Origin: Sedimentisphaerales bacterium
GTDB lineage: Bacteria; Planctomycetota; Phycisphaerae; Sedimentisphaerales; SG8-4
Direction: 5' to 3'
Assembly: GCA_016928975.1 (NCBI GenBank)
Contig: JAFGJR010000147.1
Location: 62,001-126,000, forward strand
Length of the DNA: 64,000 nucleotides
Positions 53,409 through 61,558 of the stretch are shown piece after piece. The stretch's first letter is position 1; every line of letters begins with the position of its first letter. Below the pieces are notes generated by a model. It made no database searches. It saw only the letters and a list, made by a program, of their open reading frames with translations, and was not told where the DNA came from. Position numbers and translations under genes: made by a program.

Positions 53409-55610
53409 ATGTCATCAAAACGACGCAGACGACCTCCTCGACCCGCGGCAGGCACAAAACCGCAGGACAGACCGAGGAATCGCGGGCCTGTCCGCGGCGT
53501 GCGGTTGTGGTTGTTTCGCCTCCTCGCGGTTGTCGGCCTGCCGCTCGCCGTCCTGTGCTTGCTGGAACTGGCTCTCCGCGTCGTGGGATACGGATATTCG
53601 CCAAGGGTGACGGTGCCATGCAAGGTCAACGGCGTGGCGCATCGCGGCGACAACCTCTATTTCAGCCGGCGGTTCTTCCCGACCATGCTGGCCCGCGAGT
53701 TCGAGCCCTTCGTGTTCCCGACCCGAAAAGCGCCGGGGACGTACCGGATCTTCGTGTTGGGTGCGTCCGCCGCCCAGGGGGTGCCGAATCATGCGTTTCG
53801 ATTCGGGCGAATCCTGGAGGCCATGCTCCAGGAACGGTTTGCGGATGCGCACTTTGAGGTCGTCACGGCGGCGATGGCCGCGATCAATTCCCATGTGGTC
53901 GTGGAGGTGGCCAGAGAGTGTGCTCGATACGAGCCTGACTTGTTTGTCGTCTATCTGGGCAACAACGAGGTCGTCGGACCCTACGGCCCGGGAACCGTGC
54001 TGACGCCGGCGCTGTCCAATCTGCATCTGATCCGGATGGGTATCGCCGCTCGAAGGACCCGGATCGGACAATTGGTCTCCAGTCTGGCACAGATGCGTGG
54101 GCTGCCCGGCGGCGGGCCCAAGTACTGGCAGGGCATGGAGATGTTCGTCGGCCAGCAGGTGCGAGCGGACGATCCCCGCCTGAACGTGGTCTATAAGCAT
54201 TTCCGACGGAATCTGGAGGACATCTGCCATGCCGCCTCCGGCGCAGGGGCACAGACGGTCCTCTGCACGGTGGGGACGAATCTACGGGACTGCCCGCCGT
54301 TTGCATCGTCGCACAAGCCGGAGCTGACCACAGAGCAGCAGAGCCGTTGGGATCAGCTCTATCAGCAGGGTGTGCAGTACGAAGCCGAGGGGGAATATGC
54401 CCGGGCGATCCAGTCGTACCTCGATGCCGCCGGGCTCGACGACTCGTATGCTGAGCTGCAATTTCGCCTGGGACACTGCCACTGGCAGCTCGGCGAGTAT
54501 GAGAAAGCGGCAGAGGACTTCACGCGGGCCCGGGACATCGATGTGCTGCGTTTTCGCGCCGATACGCGGGTCAATGAAGTCGTCCACGCTGTAGCAGCTC
54601 AGCGTCGTGAGCAGGGCGTTCACCTTGCCGACGTGGCCGGGGCGCTTGCGGCCGAAAGCCCGCATGGCTTGCCCGGCGAGGAGCTCTTCCACGAGCACGT
54701 GCACATGACCTTCGAGGGCAACTATGTCGTGGCCAGGACCGTGTTCGATCGGGTGGAGCTGATGTTGAGCGAACGGCTCAAGGCGACACGGCAGGGGGAA
54801 TCGCCCACATTGCAGCGGTGTGCTGCCCGGCTGATGTACACGGACTGGAGCCGCCATCAGTCTCTGGACATCGTCGTGACCATGTTTCTGGCCAAGCCGC
54901 CGTTTACAGGGCAGCTCTACCATGAAGAGCATGTCGCTGTTCTTGAGCAAAAGGTGAAGGAGCTGAAGAAGCGGCTTTCGCCCGATGCACTGCGGGCAAT
55001 CGCGGAGCAATATCGTGCGGCCATCGCCCAGGCGCCCAATGACTGGCGACTGCACTGGGACTACGGAAAGCTCCTGGCGGAGGACTTGAAGCAGTATGAT
55101 GCGGCGCTGGCGGAGTACCAGACGGTCGTACAACTGCTGCCGCACTCCTATACGGGCTACAACTCCCTGGGTGCCGTGCTGAGGGCAAAGGGGGATTTAC
55201 GTGCGGCGATGACTGAATACGGGAAAGTGCTGCGCATGAAGCCGACGGCCGGCGACGCTCACTACCATCTCGGATGGTGTTTCCAGCAACAAGGCAGAAG
55301 TGACGACGCCTGTAGCCACTACCGCCAGGCGATTCGCTTCACGCCGGATTGCGTACCGGCTTATCTCGGCCTGGGCGAGCTGCTGTTCAAGGGCGGTAAG
55401 CTGAAGGAGGCTCTCGATGTCTGCCGGGCGGGCGTCGCTATTGTCCCGAAGAACCCGCTGCTGCATTCCAACATTGGCGTAGCCCTGATCAAGATGGGCC
55501 AGCGCCAGGAGGGAGCCCAGGAAATCCGCACCGCCCTGCAACTGGATCCCAACTCCCCACAGATCCGCAGAGTGGCCGAGACGCTGCTCGGACCGCAGGC
55601 GATCCACTGA
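53409..55610 (+). CDS. membrane-anchored SGNH-hydrolase-like protein with TPR repeats
   Basis: 733 residues. A basic, Pro/Arg-rich cytoplasmic N-terminus (MSSKRRRRPPRP) and one membrane helix (LLAVVGLPLAVLCLLELAL) precede an extracytoplasmic SGNH-like region: block I FVLGASAAQG, block III YLGNNEVVG, and block V as ELFHEHVHMTFEGN, here split by an inserted TPR-like stretch at about residues 320-395. The C-terminal 180 residues are TPR units (YNSLGAVLRAKGDLRAAM, YHLGWCFQQQG). SGNH proteins next to carbamoyltransferase/SxtJ genes recur in many genomes, suggesting acyl or other modification of a surface polymer. AGGGG lies 8 bases before ATG 53409; the frame opens at 53325, overlapping the previous stop. 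Confidence 0.85.
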   Translation: MSSKRRRRPPRPAAGTKPQDRPRNRGPVRGVRLWLFRLLAVVGLPLAVLCLLELALRVVGYGYSPRVTVPCKVNGVAHRGDNLYFSRRFFPTMLAREFEPFVFPTRKAPGTYRIFVLGASAAQGVPNHAFRFGRILEAMLQERFADAHFEVVTAAMAAINSHVVVEVARECARYEPDLFVVYLGNNEVVGPYGPGTVLTPALSNLHLIRMGIAARRTRIGQLVSSLAQMRGLPGGGPKYWQGMEMFVGQQVRADDPRLNVVYKHFRRNLEDICHAASGAGAQTVLCTVGTNLRDCPPFASSHKPELTTEQQSRWDQLYQQGVQYEAEGEYARAIQSYLDAAGLDDSYAELQFRLGHCHWQLGEYEKAAEDFTRARDIDVLRFRADTRVNEVVHAVAAQRREQGVHLADVAGALAAESPHGLPGEELFHEHVHMTFEGNYVVARTVFDRVELMLSERLKATRQGESPTLQRCAARLMYTDWSRHQSLDIVVTMFLAKPPFTGQLYHEEHVAVLEQKVKELKKRLSPDALRAIAEQYRAAIAQAPNDWRLHWDYGKLLAEDLKQYDAALAEYQTVVQLLPHSYTGYNSLGAVLRAKGDLRAAMTEYGKVLRMKPTAGDAHYHLGWCFQQQGRSDDACSHYRQAIRFTPDCVPAYLGLGELLFKGGKLKEALDVCRAGVAIVPKNPLLHSNIGVALIKMGQRQEGAQEIRTALQLDPNSPQIRRVAETLLGPQAIH

Positions 55611-55616
55611 CCGGCG

Positions 55617-55826
55617 TCAGAATAGGGGATAAATGAACACGGCGGCGCCGGAACCTCCCAGGAGCACGAGCACACAGAGCAGCAACAGAACGATGATGAT
55701 CGGTAGTAGCCACCACTTCTTGTTATGCTTGAGGAAGTACCAGAATTCCGCAATCAGCGATGGTCGCTTCGCCTGCGCGAGCTCGCCGAACTGGGCTGAT
55801 TTCTTGTTCTGACGGTTCGATGACAT
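55617..55826 (-). CDS. DUF5989-family small membrane protein
   Basis: 69 residues: a hydrophilic N-terminus (about 25 residues), FWYFLKHNKKWWLLPIIIVL as juxtamembrane motif, one transmembrane helix and an IYPLF end. This is the DUF5989 pattern, usually found as the last gene after a carbamoyltransferase and an SxtJ protein, as here. It likely sits in the inner membrane as an accessory of that pathway. It is separated from the SxtJ gene by 14 bases and from the convergent SGNH-TPR gene by 6 bases. Confidence 0.85.
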   Translation of the reverse strand: MSSNRQNKKSAQFGELAQAKRPSLIAEFWYFLKHNKKWWLLPIIIVLLLLCVLVLLGGSGAAVFIYPLF

Positions 55827-55840
55827 CCTGGAGTCCTATC

Positions 55841-56260
55841 TTACGTCTGGTGAAAGTACCTGTCAAGATTGGCCGCCGGCTTGCGGGGTATCCAGTAGCT
55901 GTCGGCGGTGCGATCCAGCCTGCGATGCAGCGCATCCCTGCCAATCAGACGAAACACCAGTGCCAGTGGCGTCAGCAGGAGAAAGTAGAACGCGGCCAGC
56001 AGGACGAAGCTTACGACGAACCCGATGGGCAGCCCCACGGCGCTCAGGATGACGTAGACGATTCTCGCCGCGCGAGGCGAGATCAGGCTGGTCAGCAGAA
56101 TCGCTGCGCCGGCCGCCACGGCCGCGATCGCCCAGACGATCGCCAGCCCCCAGATCAGCACGAAGACGCCTGCCAGGACCAGCGACGCCGCCAGGGCGCT
56201 GAATCCGAAGACACGCAATTGTTGCTTGCCGGGGTTCCAGTTTATCTCAATCAGTGACAT
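55841..56260 (-). CDS. SxtJ-family membrane protein
   Basis: 139 residues with three to four hydrophobic segments (residues 18-60 as two helices, 70-110 as one or two). MSLIEINWNPGKQQLRVFG at the start is typical of SxtJ proteins (named from the saxitoxin cluster, function unknown). They are almost always found beside carbamoyltransferases. ATG 56260 fits the family start; the frame also opens at TTG 56281, overlapping the upstream stop. Its gene is 17 bases after the carbamoyltransferase stop, so the three genes form an operon. Confidence 0.85.
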   Translation of the reverse strand: MSLIEINWNPGKQQLRVFGFSALAASLVLAGVFVLIWGLAIVWAIAAVAAGAAILLTSLISPRAARIVYVILSAVGLPIGFVVSFVLLAAFYFLLLTPLALVFRLIGRDALHRRLDRTADSYWIPRKPAANLDRYFHQT

Positions 56261-56277
56261 TGCAGCTCTACCCCTTG

Positions 56278-58107
56278 TCAATCCGGTTGGAACCGGGCCT
56301 TGTACTCGTCGATCTCATGCTGTCTTGCCTGCGGCTGCTCCCGTTTGTAGAGGATCTGGTTCTCCAGCACGAGCACATCCATGTTCGTCGCCAGGAAGCA
56401 CCGATAGGCATCCTCCGGCGAGCAGACGATCGGCTCGCCGCGGATATTGAAGCTCGTGTTGATGATCACAGGACAGCCAGTTTTCTGTTTGAATGCCGAC
56501 ATCAGTCTGTGCAACCTGGGGTGCCGCTCGGCGTCCACCGTCTGAACCCGGGCGGAGTAGTCCACGTGGGTGATGGCCGGGACAACGCTTCGTTTGACCT
56601 TCAGCTTGTCCAGCCCCTTTGCCGCCGAAGGCAGGGAATCCGTGCGTTTGTCCTCCCGGATCGGGGCGACGAGCAACATGTAGGGGCTGTCCTCCTGGGG
56701 GCGCATCTGGAAGTACTCCGCCACGTCGTCCCGCAGCACGCAGGGGGCGAAGGGCCGGAACGACTCGCGGAACTTGATCTTGAGATTCATCACCGACTGC
56801 ATTTCCTGGCTTCGGGCATCCCCAATGATACTGCGGCTGCCAAGCGCTCGCGGCCCGAACTCCATCCGCCCCTGGAACCAGCCGATGACTTTCCCCTCGT
56901 CGATCAGATCGGCCACCTTCGCGATCAGCGCCGGCTCGTCCGCGTAGGCATGGTATTTGGCGTTGCGAGCGTCGAGGAATTGGCGGATCTGCTCGTCATT
57001 GTATGCCGGGCCGAGTAATGACGCTCGCTGCTTGTCGCGTCCCTCGACTTGCCTGGGGTTGCCCAGGAGCTGATGCCAGACGAACAGGGCGGCCCCCAGC
57101 GCCCCGCCCGCGTCGCCGGCCGCCGGCTGAATCCACAGGTTCTCGAACGGCGTCTCGCGCAGGATCCGGCCGTTGGCGACGCAGTTCAAAGCCACGCCGC
57201 CGGCCAGGGCGAGATTCTTCATGCCGGTCTGTTGGTGAACATGGCGAGTTGCTCGCAGCATGGCCTCCTCCGTGACGGCCTGGATGGAAGCGGCGACATC
57301 CATCTCCCTCTGCGTCAGAGGGCTCTCCGGCCTGCGAGGCGGACCGCCAAAGAGCTGCTCGAACCGGCGATTGGTCATCACCATCGTGTGGCAGTACCCG
57401 AAGCAGGACATGTTCAGCCGCAGCGAACCGTCCGGCTTGAGGTCGATCAGCTCGTCCATGATCAGGTCGTAGTATTTCGGCTCGCCGTAGGGGGCCAACC
57501 CCATCAGTTTGTACTCGCCCGAATTGACCTTGAACCCTGTGAAGTACGTGAACGCGGAGTAGAGAAGGCCAAGCGAATGGGGGAAGTCCAGCTCGTGACT
57601 CAACTGCACCTGATTGCCGCGACCGATACCGAAACTGGCCGTGGCCCATTCGCCCACGCCGTCCATAGTCAAGATAGCCGCCTCTTCGAAGGGCGAGGGG
57701 AAGAACGCACTGGCGGCATGGGATTCGTGATGCTCGGCGAAAACGTATCGGCCCTTGTAGCGGTGGTCCAGGGCTTCATCCATTTCGCGGGGCAGGTGCA
57801 GTTTCTGCTTGAGCCACACCGGCATGCCCGCCAGAAACTGGCCGAAGCCGCGTGGGGCATAGGCCAGGTAGGTTTCGATCAACCGCTCGAACTTGAGCAG
57901 CGGTTTCTCATAGAACACCACGTGGTCGAGCTTCTCCGGGGTGATTCCTGCGGCGTGGAGGCAATAGTCGACGGCGTGCAACGGGAACCGGCTGTCATGT
58001 TTGATGCGGCTGAACCGCTCCTCCTGAGCGGCCGCGACGATCTCGCCGTCACGCACGAGCGCCGCGGCGCTGTCATGGTAGAAGGCCGAGATTCCCAGGA
58101 TGTTCAT
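56278..58107 (-). CDS. carbamoyltransferase (NodU/CmcH/TobZ family)
   Basis: 609 residues, normal for the family. N-terminal actin-like ASKHA domain: MNILGISAFYHDSAAALV, HHESHAASAF (metal/ATP-site His residues), TMDGVGEW and LAGGVALNCVAN. C-terminal carbamoyl-adenylate domain: GRMEFGPRALGSRSI, FRESFRPFAPCVL and NTSFNIRGEPIVCSPEDAY. It uses carbamoyl phosphate and ATP to carbamoylate hydroxyl groups on sugars or metabolites. AGGAG lies 5 bases before the ATG. First gene of an operon with SxtJ and DUF5989. The acceptor is unknown; a surface polysaccharide is a reasonable guess given the SGNH protein next door. Confidence 0.95.
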   Translation of the reverse strand: MNILGISAFYHDSAAALVRDGEIVAAAQEERFSRIKHDSRFPLHAVDYCLHAAGITPEKLDHVVFYEKPLLKFERLIETYLAYAPRGFGQFLAGMPVWLKQKLHLPREMDEALDHRYKGRYVFAEHHESHAASAFFPSPFEEAAILTMDGVGEWATASFGIGRGNQVQLSHELDFPHSLGLLYSAFTYFTGFKVNSGEYKLMGLAPYGEPKYYDLIMDELIDLKPDGSLRLNMSCFGYCHTMVMTNRRFEQLFGGPPRRPESPLTQREMDVAASIQAVTEEAMLRATRHVHQQTGMKNLALAGGVALNCVANGRILRETPFENLWIQPAAGDAGGALGAALFVWHQLLGNPRQVEGRDKQRASLLGPAYNDEQIRQFLDARNAKYHAYADEPALIAKVADLIDEGKVIGWFQGRMEFGPRALGSRSIIGDARSQEMQSVMNLKIKFRESFRPFAPCVLRDDVAEYFQMRPQEDSPYMLLVAPIREDKRTDSLPSAAKGLDKLKVKRSVVPAITHVDYSARVQTVDAERHPRLHRLMSAFKQKTGCPVIINTSFNIRGEPIVCSPEDAYRCFLATNMDVLVLENQILYKREQPQARQHEIDEYKARFQPD

Positions 58108-58649
58108 ATGGTCTCCTGACGCTGTACATCTGCCGGCCGACTTAAGCCGCAGGCGCTGGCCTCAACGGCAGTAGTCTGGCCACACACCGGGCAAGTTCTT
58201 CTGCCCGATAGAATGGCGGATCGGCCCCAAGAATGCAAGCCCATAGGCGTTTCCCGGATGTCCCATAAGGGGTGGTTGGAGCTTCCGCATTGCCTCCCCA
58301 CAGAGGTCTGTCAGGCAGTGTATGACCTGCCCTGCCAGGGGCAGCGCCGTGATCGCCGAACAACGGGCCACTGATACAGCGATGCTGTTCGACGTCGTAT
58401 CCACGATCCCCGGAGACATTAGTCCATCAGTGCCTGCCCGCCCAGGTGAGTCGCTGGATTTCTCTTATCAGCGCAGCATTTATCCTTTTCTTCTTGCCTG
58501 TTGGCTTGTTTCCCAGTATCGTGCGAACTGTAAGTAGCGAAGGCGAGGACGGGTGCTCAGACGCGAAGAAAACGAGGCCTTGAGCTTGACAGCGTGTGAT
58601 TTCGTGCCGCTCGACGCGGGGTCTCTTACATCAAGAAATGGAGGTGACT
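58108..58649. other. non-coding interval between divergent genes
   Basis: No protein pattern is seen in 542 bases. A weak promoter-like pair TTGCCT (58494-58499) and TATCGT (58517-58522), spaced 17, could serve the lipoprotein gene at 58650. Nothing else is supported. Confidence 0.4.
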
Positions 58650-59714
58650 ATGGACTTCAGAGTCTGGCGCAATGCCTTAGCGTGTATGTTGGGGGGACTC
58701 ATCGTGTCGGGGTGTGGTGGTGGTCGTGGGAAACCACCGAGTTTTCGCGAGGTTCAGAGACTGGAGCCCGTGGTATCCGAGAAGGCCGGGTACACAGTTG
58801 AGCCGCGAACCGTCCGTGCGTGGATTGAAGACATAGAGCGGGAGGCGATGGGCGCGTCCAACATAGTCAAGCTTGGCAACAACCAGTCGATTGGAGGAAT
58901 CGCAATATCCCCCGATGGCAGCACGCTCGTGTTCTCGGTGATCGAGACCGTCAGGGATGAGCTGGGCAATGCCAAGCAGGTGGCGAGCATCCGGTCGATC
59001 AAAACTGAAGGCGGTGGGATCACCCAGGTCACGAGCGGCCAATGGCTTGACGCTTTTCCAACATTCAGTTCTGATGACTACGTGTACTTCTGCTCTAACA
59101 GGCTCCGCCAGCATAGCCCTGACATCTTTCGGATCTCCAGCAAACAGATGGGTGCCGTGGCGGTCATCCGTCAGACTCCAGAGGGGAGCAACTACCAACC
59201 CTCTGTCTCAGCCGGAGGCGTGATTGCGTTCACGTACAGGCCGGGCTATCCTGGTGGCTCCAACCAGGTGTGGACTCTGGGAGGCGAAAGTCAGTATCCC
59301 ACCCAGTTGCGAGAGGGAAGCATGCCGACCATCTCTCCAGATGGAGAACAAATTGTCTATATTGGCCCTGACGGACAACTGTGGAAGGTTCCGATCCACG
59401 GACAGAATCCTGTCCTCCTCACGAGTAGTGCAATTCAGATACGCGGCAAGAAGCATCCCGCATGGAGCCCGGATGGAGAATGTATTCTGTTTGCCTCCGA
59501 CGAGGGCAAGGACAGCAAGAACCAGCCCAACTATGATATCTGGATGATGCGCGAAGACGGCACGGGCATGCGACAGCTTACAACGAATGGCTCCGTCGAT
59601 GACTACCCCGTGGTCTCTCCGGACGGCAGGTACGTGTACTTCGTCTCGAATAGAGGATTCATGGAAGGGATTTGGCGGATTCCATTCCCGCAGGCCGACG
59701 CAGAACAACCATAG
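58650..59714 (+). CDS. TolB/WD40-like beta-propeller lipoprotein
   Basis: 354 residues. Lipoprotein signal MDFRVWRNALACMLGGLIVS with Cys at the lipobox (VSGC). GGAGG lies 5 bases before the ATG. From residue 80 the protein has TolB-type PD40 units: ISPDGSTLVFS, FSSDDYVYFCSNR, ISPDGEQIVYIGPDG, WSPDGECILFASDEG and VSPDGRYVYFVSNRG, with WMMREDGTGMRQLTTNG between. It would fold as a six-bladed propeller facing the periplasm. A role with Pal/Tol-like envelope proteins is possible but not supported by neighbours; it is alone between the carbamoyltransferase operon and rpmB. Confidence 0.88.
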   Translation: MDFRVWRNALACMLGGLIVSGCGGGRGKPPSFREVQRLEPVVSEKAGYTVEPRTVRAWIEDIEREAMGASNIVKLGNNQSIGGIAISPDGSTLVFSVIETVRDELGNAKQVASIRSIKTEGGGITQVTSGQWLDAFPTFSSDDYVYFCSNRLRQHSPDIFRISSKQMGAVAVIRQTPEGSNYQPSVSAGGVIAFTYRPGYPGGSNQVWTLGGESQYPTQLREGSMPTISPDGEQIVYIGPDGQLWKVPIHGQNPVLLTSSAIQIRGKKHPAWSPDGECILFASDEGKDSKNQPNYDIWMMREDGTGMRQLTTNGSVDDYPVVSPDGRYVYFVSNRGFMEGIWRIPFPQADAEQP

Positions 59715-60002
59715 GTGCCGCGGACCGCTCACTGGTATTCCGTTGGGTACGGGACTCCGAACACTGATCACGTGTCTGGTGGCGGAGTTGTCTGGTGATT
59801 CCGCGCAGCGTTTCGATCAGGCACAATGTTGTTTGCGACAATGACTTGTCACAGAATGATCGTGTGGAAGACAGGCCCTGCGAGGTAGCCTGCTCCGACA
59901 AAACACAGTGGACAAGCGTTGCATCGACAAGCTGGCGTTTGACGCGGCCCCCCGCCCTTGGGAAGGTACCCTGATTTTTCCTCTTGGTGGGCCAGGTGAT
60001 TG

Positions 60003-60030
60003 TTGCAAAATGCTGCCGGCGAGGTAAAAT
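60003..60030 (+). promoter_or_regulatory. promoter of the rpmB-gatC-gatA-gatB operon
   Basis: TTGCAA (60003-60008), 16 bases, TAAAAT (60025-60030). Transcription would start about 70 bases before rpmB. The preceding 59715-60002 contains no recognisable gene. Confidence 0.5.
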
Positions 60031-60105
60031 ACATGTTTCGCGCCCGCCGGCCGGCGGTTGCGCGACAGACGATAATTCGTTGCAGATGGAATGCAGGAGC
60101 AGTTT

Positions 60106-60372
60106 ATGTCGAGAGAGTGCTATTTCACAGGCAAGAAGACGGTTTTCGGGAGGAGCATCTCCCGCCGTGGTAAGGCCAAGCGGCTGGGCGGCGTCGGCAA
60201 GAAGGTCACTGGCATCAGCCACAGGCAGTTCAAGCCGAACATTCAGAAGGTCCGCGCCGTTGTGGACGGCAAGGTGGTCCGCGTGCGCGTCTCCGCCAAG
60301 GCCATTCGCATGGGGCTGATCCAGAAGCCGCTCAAGCGCAGCTACAAGGCAGCCCCGGGGCAGGCCGGCTGA
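60106..60372 (+). CDS. rpmB: 50S ribosomal protein L28
   Basis: 88 residues with a slight C-terminal extension. Conserved L28 elements: a start of SRECYFTGKKTVFG, then SRRGKAKRL and a TGISHRQFKPNIQKVR segment matching the family, ending KAIRMGLIQKPLKR. It binds the 23S rRNA near the exit side of the large subunit. No zinc-binding Cys pairs are visible, so it is the zinc-free form. AGGAG lies 6 bases before ATG 60106; the frame also opens five codons earlier. Confidence 0.95.
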   Translation: MSRECYFTGKKTVFGRSISRRGKAKRLGGVGKKVTGISHRQFKPNIQKVRAVVDGKVVRVRVSAKAIRMGLIQKPLKRSYKAAPGQAG

Positions 60373-60452
60373 CCGGCGGACGGGGCTTCACCGATTGCCT
60401 TTCTCAGCGGGGCGGTCTTGACGCCTCGCTTTTTCTTTGCATCAGGCCATAT

Positions 60453-60758
60453 ATGGATCAGAAGATCGATGCTCAGCAGGTTCGCAAGGTAGCCAGGCTG
60501 GCTCGTCTGGAGCTGACCGATGCGGAAATCGAGGAGTTCACCGGCCAGCTCGGAGCCATCCTTCAGTATGTGGAGAAGATGAATGAGCTGGACACGCGGG
60601 ACGTTGAGCCTTTGGCCCACTGCCTGCCCATCAGCAACGTCCTTCGCGCCGATGAAATCCGTGAATCGCTGGGGACTGAGAGGACACTGGCTAACGCCCC
60701 GCAACGGGATGACTCCTTCTTCAAGGTTCCAAAGATCCTCGATGACAGTTCCGCGTAG
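60453..60758 (+). CDS. gatC: Asp-tRNA(Asn)/Glu-tRNA(Gln) amidotransferase subunit C
   Basis: 101 residues, the usual length. VRKVARLARLELTDAEIEEF at the start and MNELDTRDVEPLAHCLPISN then LRADEIRESL in the second half are GatC patterns. GatC is the small linker that clamps the GatA-GatB interface. The C-terminus ends FFKVPKILDDSSA, the common end of family members. It lies 80 bases after rpmB. Confidence 0.95.
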   Translation: MDQKIDAQQVRKVARLARLELTDAEIEEFTGQLGAILQYVEKMNELDTRDVEPLAHCLPISNVLRADEIRESLGTERTLANAPQRDDSFFKVPKILDDSSA

Positions 60759-60781
60759 ATCTCGTAGGGGAGACGAAGTAT

Positions 60782-61549
60782 ATGAGAGTCGCTCATTCAA
60801 TGTATCTGACGCCGGTTGTTTTCTTGAGCATTGGGGCCCTGTCGGGATGGAGCATGGGAGCTGAACGAACGGCCGAGAGTGGGCGGCAGAGCGAACAGAC
60901 GTTCCAGAAAGAAGTAACCAGGACGGTGAGTCTGCGATACCTGCTGTATCTGCCCACTCGTTACGGCGAGAACAGGGAACAGAAGTGGCCGTTGATCCTG
61001 TTTTTGCACGGGGCGGGCGAGCGGGGGAACGATCTCGAATTGGTGAAGAAGCACGGCCCACCGAAGCTGATCGGGCAAGGCACGGCGTTCCCGTTTGTCA
61101 TCGTGTCGCCACAGTGTCCGGCGGACCTGTGGTGGACGGAGATGCTCGACGGGCTTGTCTCGCTGCTTGACGAAGTCCAGTCCAGGTATGCGGTGGACCC
61201 GGATCGCGTCTACCTGACGGGCTTGAGCATGGGTGGGTTCGGCACGTGGGCGCTGGGCTGTCGCCACCCGGAGCGGTTCGCCGCGATCGCACCGATCTGC
61301 GGCGGCGGCGAGTGGTTCCTGGCCAACAGGCTCAAGACCGTGCCAGTCTGGGCCTTTCACGGAGCCAAGGACCAGGTCGTCGCGCCAAGGGAATCGACCG
61401 AGATGGTGGACGCTCTGAAACGGGCGGGCGCTGACGTGCAACTGACGGTCTACCCGGAGGCGCAGCACGATTCGTGGACCCAGACGTACAACAATCCGAA
61501 GCTCTATGAGTGGTTCCTCGGCCACCGCAGGAATACAGGGAGCAGGTAG
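60782..61549 (+). CDS. secreted alpha/beta-hydrolase (esterase, dienelactone-hydrolase/prolyl-oligopeptidase-like)
   Basis: 255 residues with a signal peptide (MRVAHSMYLTPVVFLSIGAL). Core motifs: FLHGAGERGND (oxyanion HG), GLSMGGFGTWALG (nucleophile Ser of GxSxG), HGAKDQVV (Asp) and EAQHDSW (His), so the triad is complete. Related proteins are listed as phospholipase/carboxylesterase or PHB-depolymerase-like enzymes. It is inserted between gatC and gatA (23 bases after gatC, 9 before gatA), with no obvious link to amidotransferase function. GGGGAG lies upstream of the ATG. Confidence 0.88.
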   Translation: MRVAHSMYLTPVVFLSIGALSGWSMGAERTAESGRQSEQTFQKEVTRTVSLRYLLYLPTRYGENREQKWPLILFLHGAGERGNDLELVKKHGPPKLIGQGTAFPFVIVSPQCPADLWWTEMLDGLVSLLDEVQSRYAVDPDRVYLTGLSMGGFGTWALGCRHPERFAAIAPICGGGEWFLANRLKTVPVWAFHGAKDQVVAPRESTEMVDALKRAGADVQLTVYPEAQHDSWTQTYNNPKLYEWFLGHRRNTGSR

Positions 61550-61558
61550 TCCGGATTT

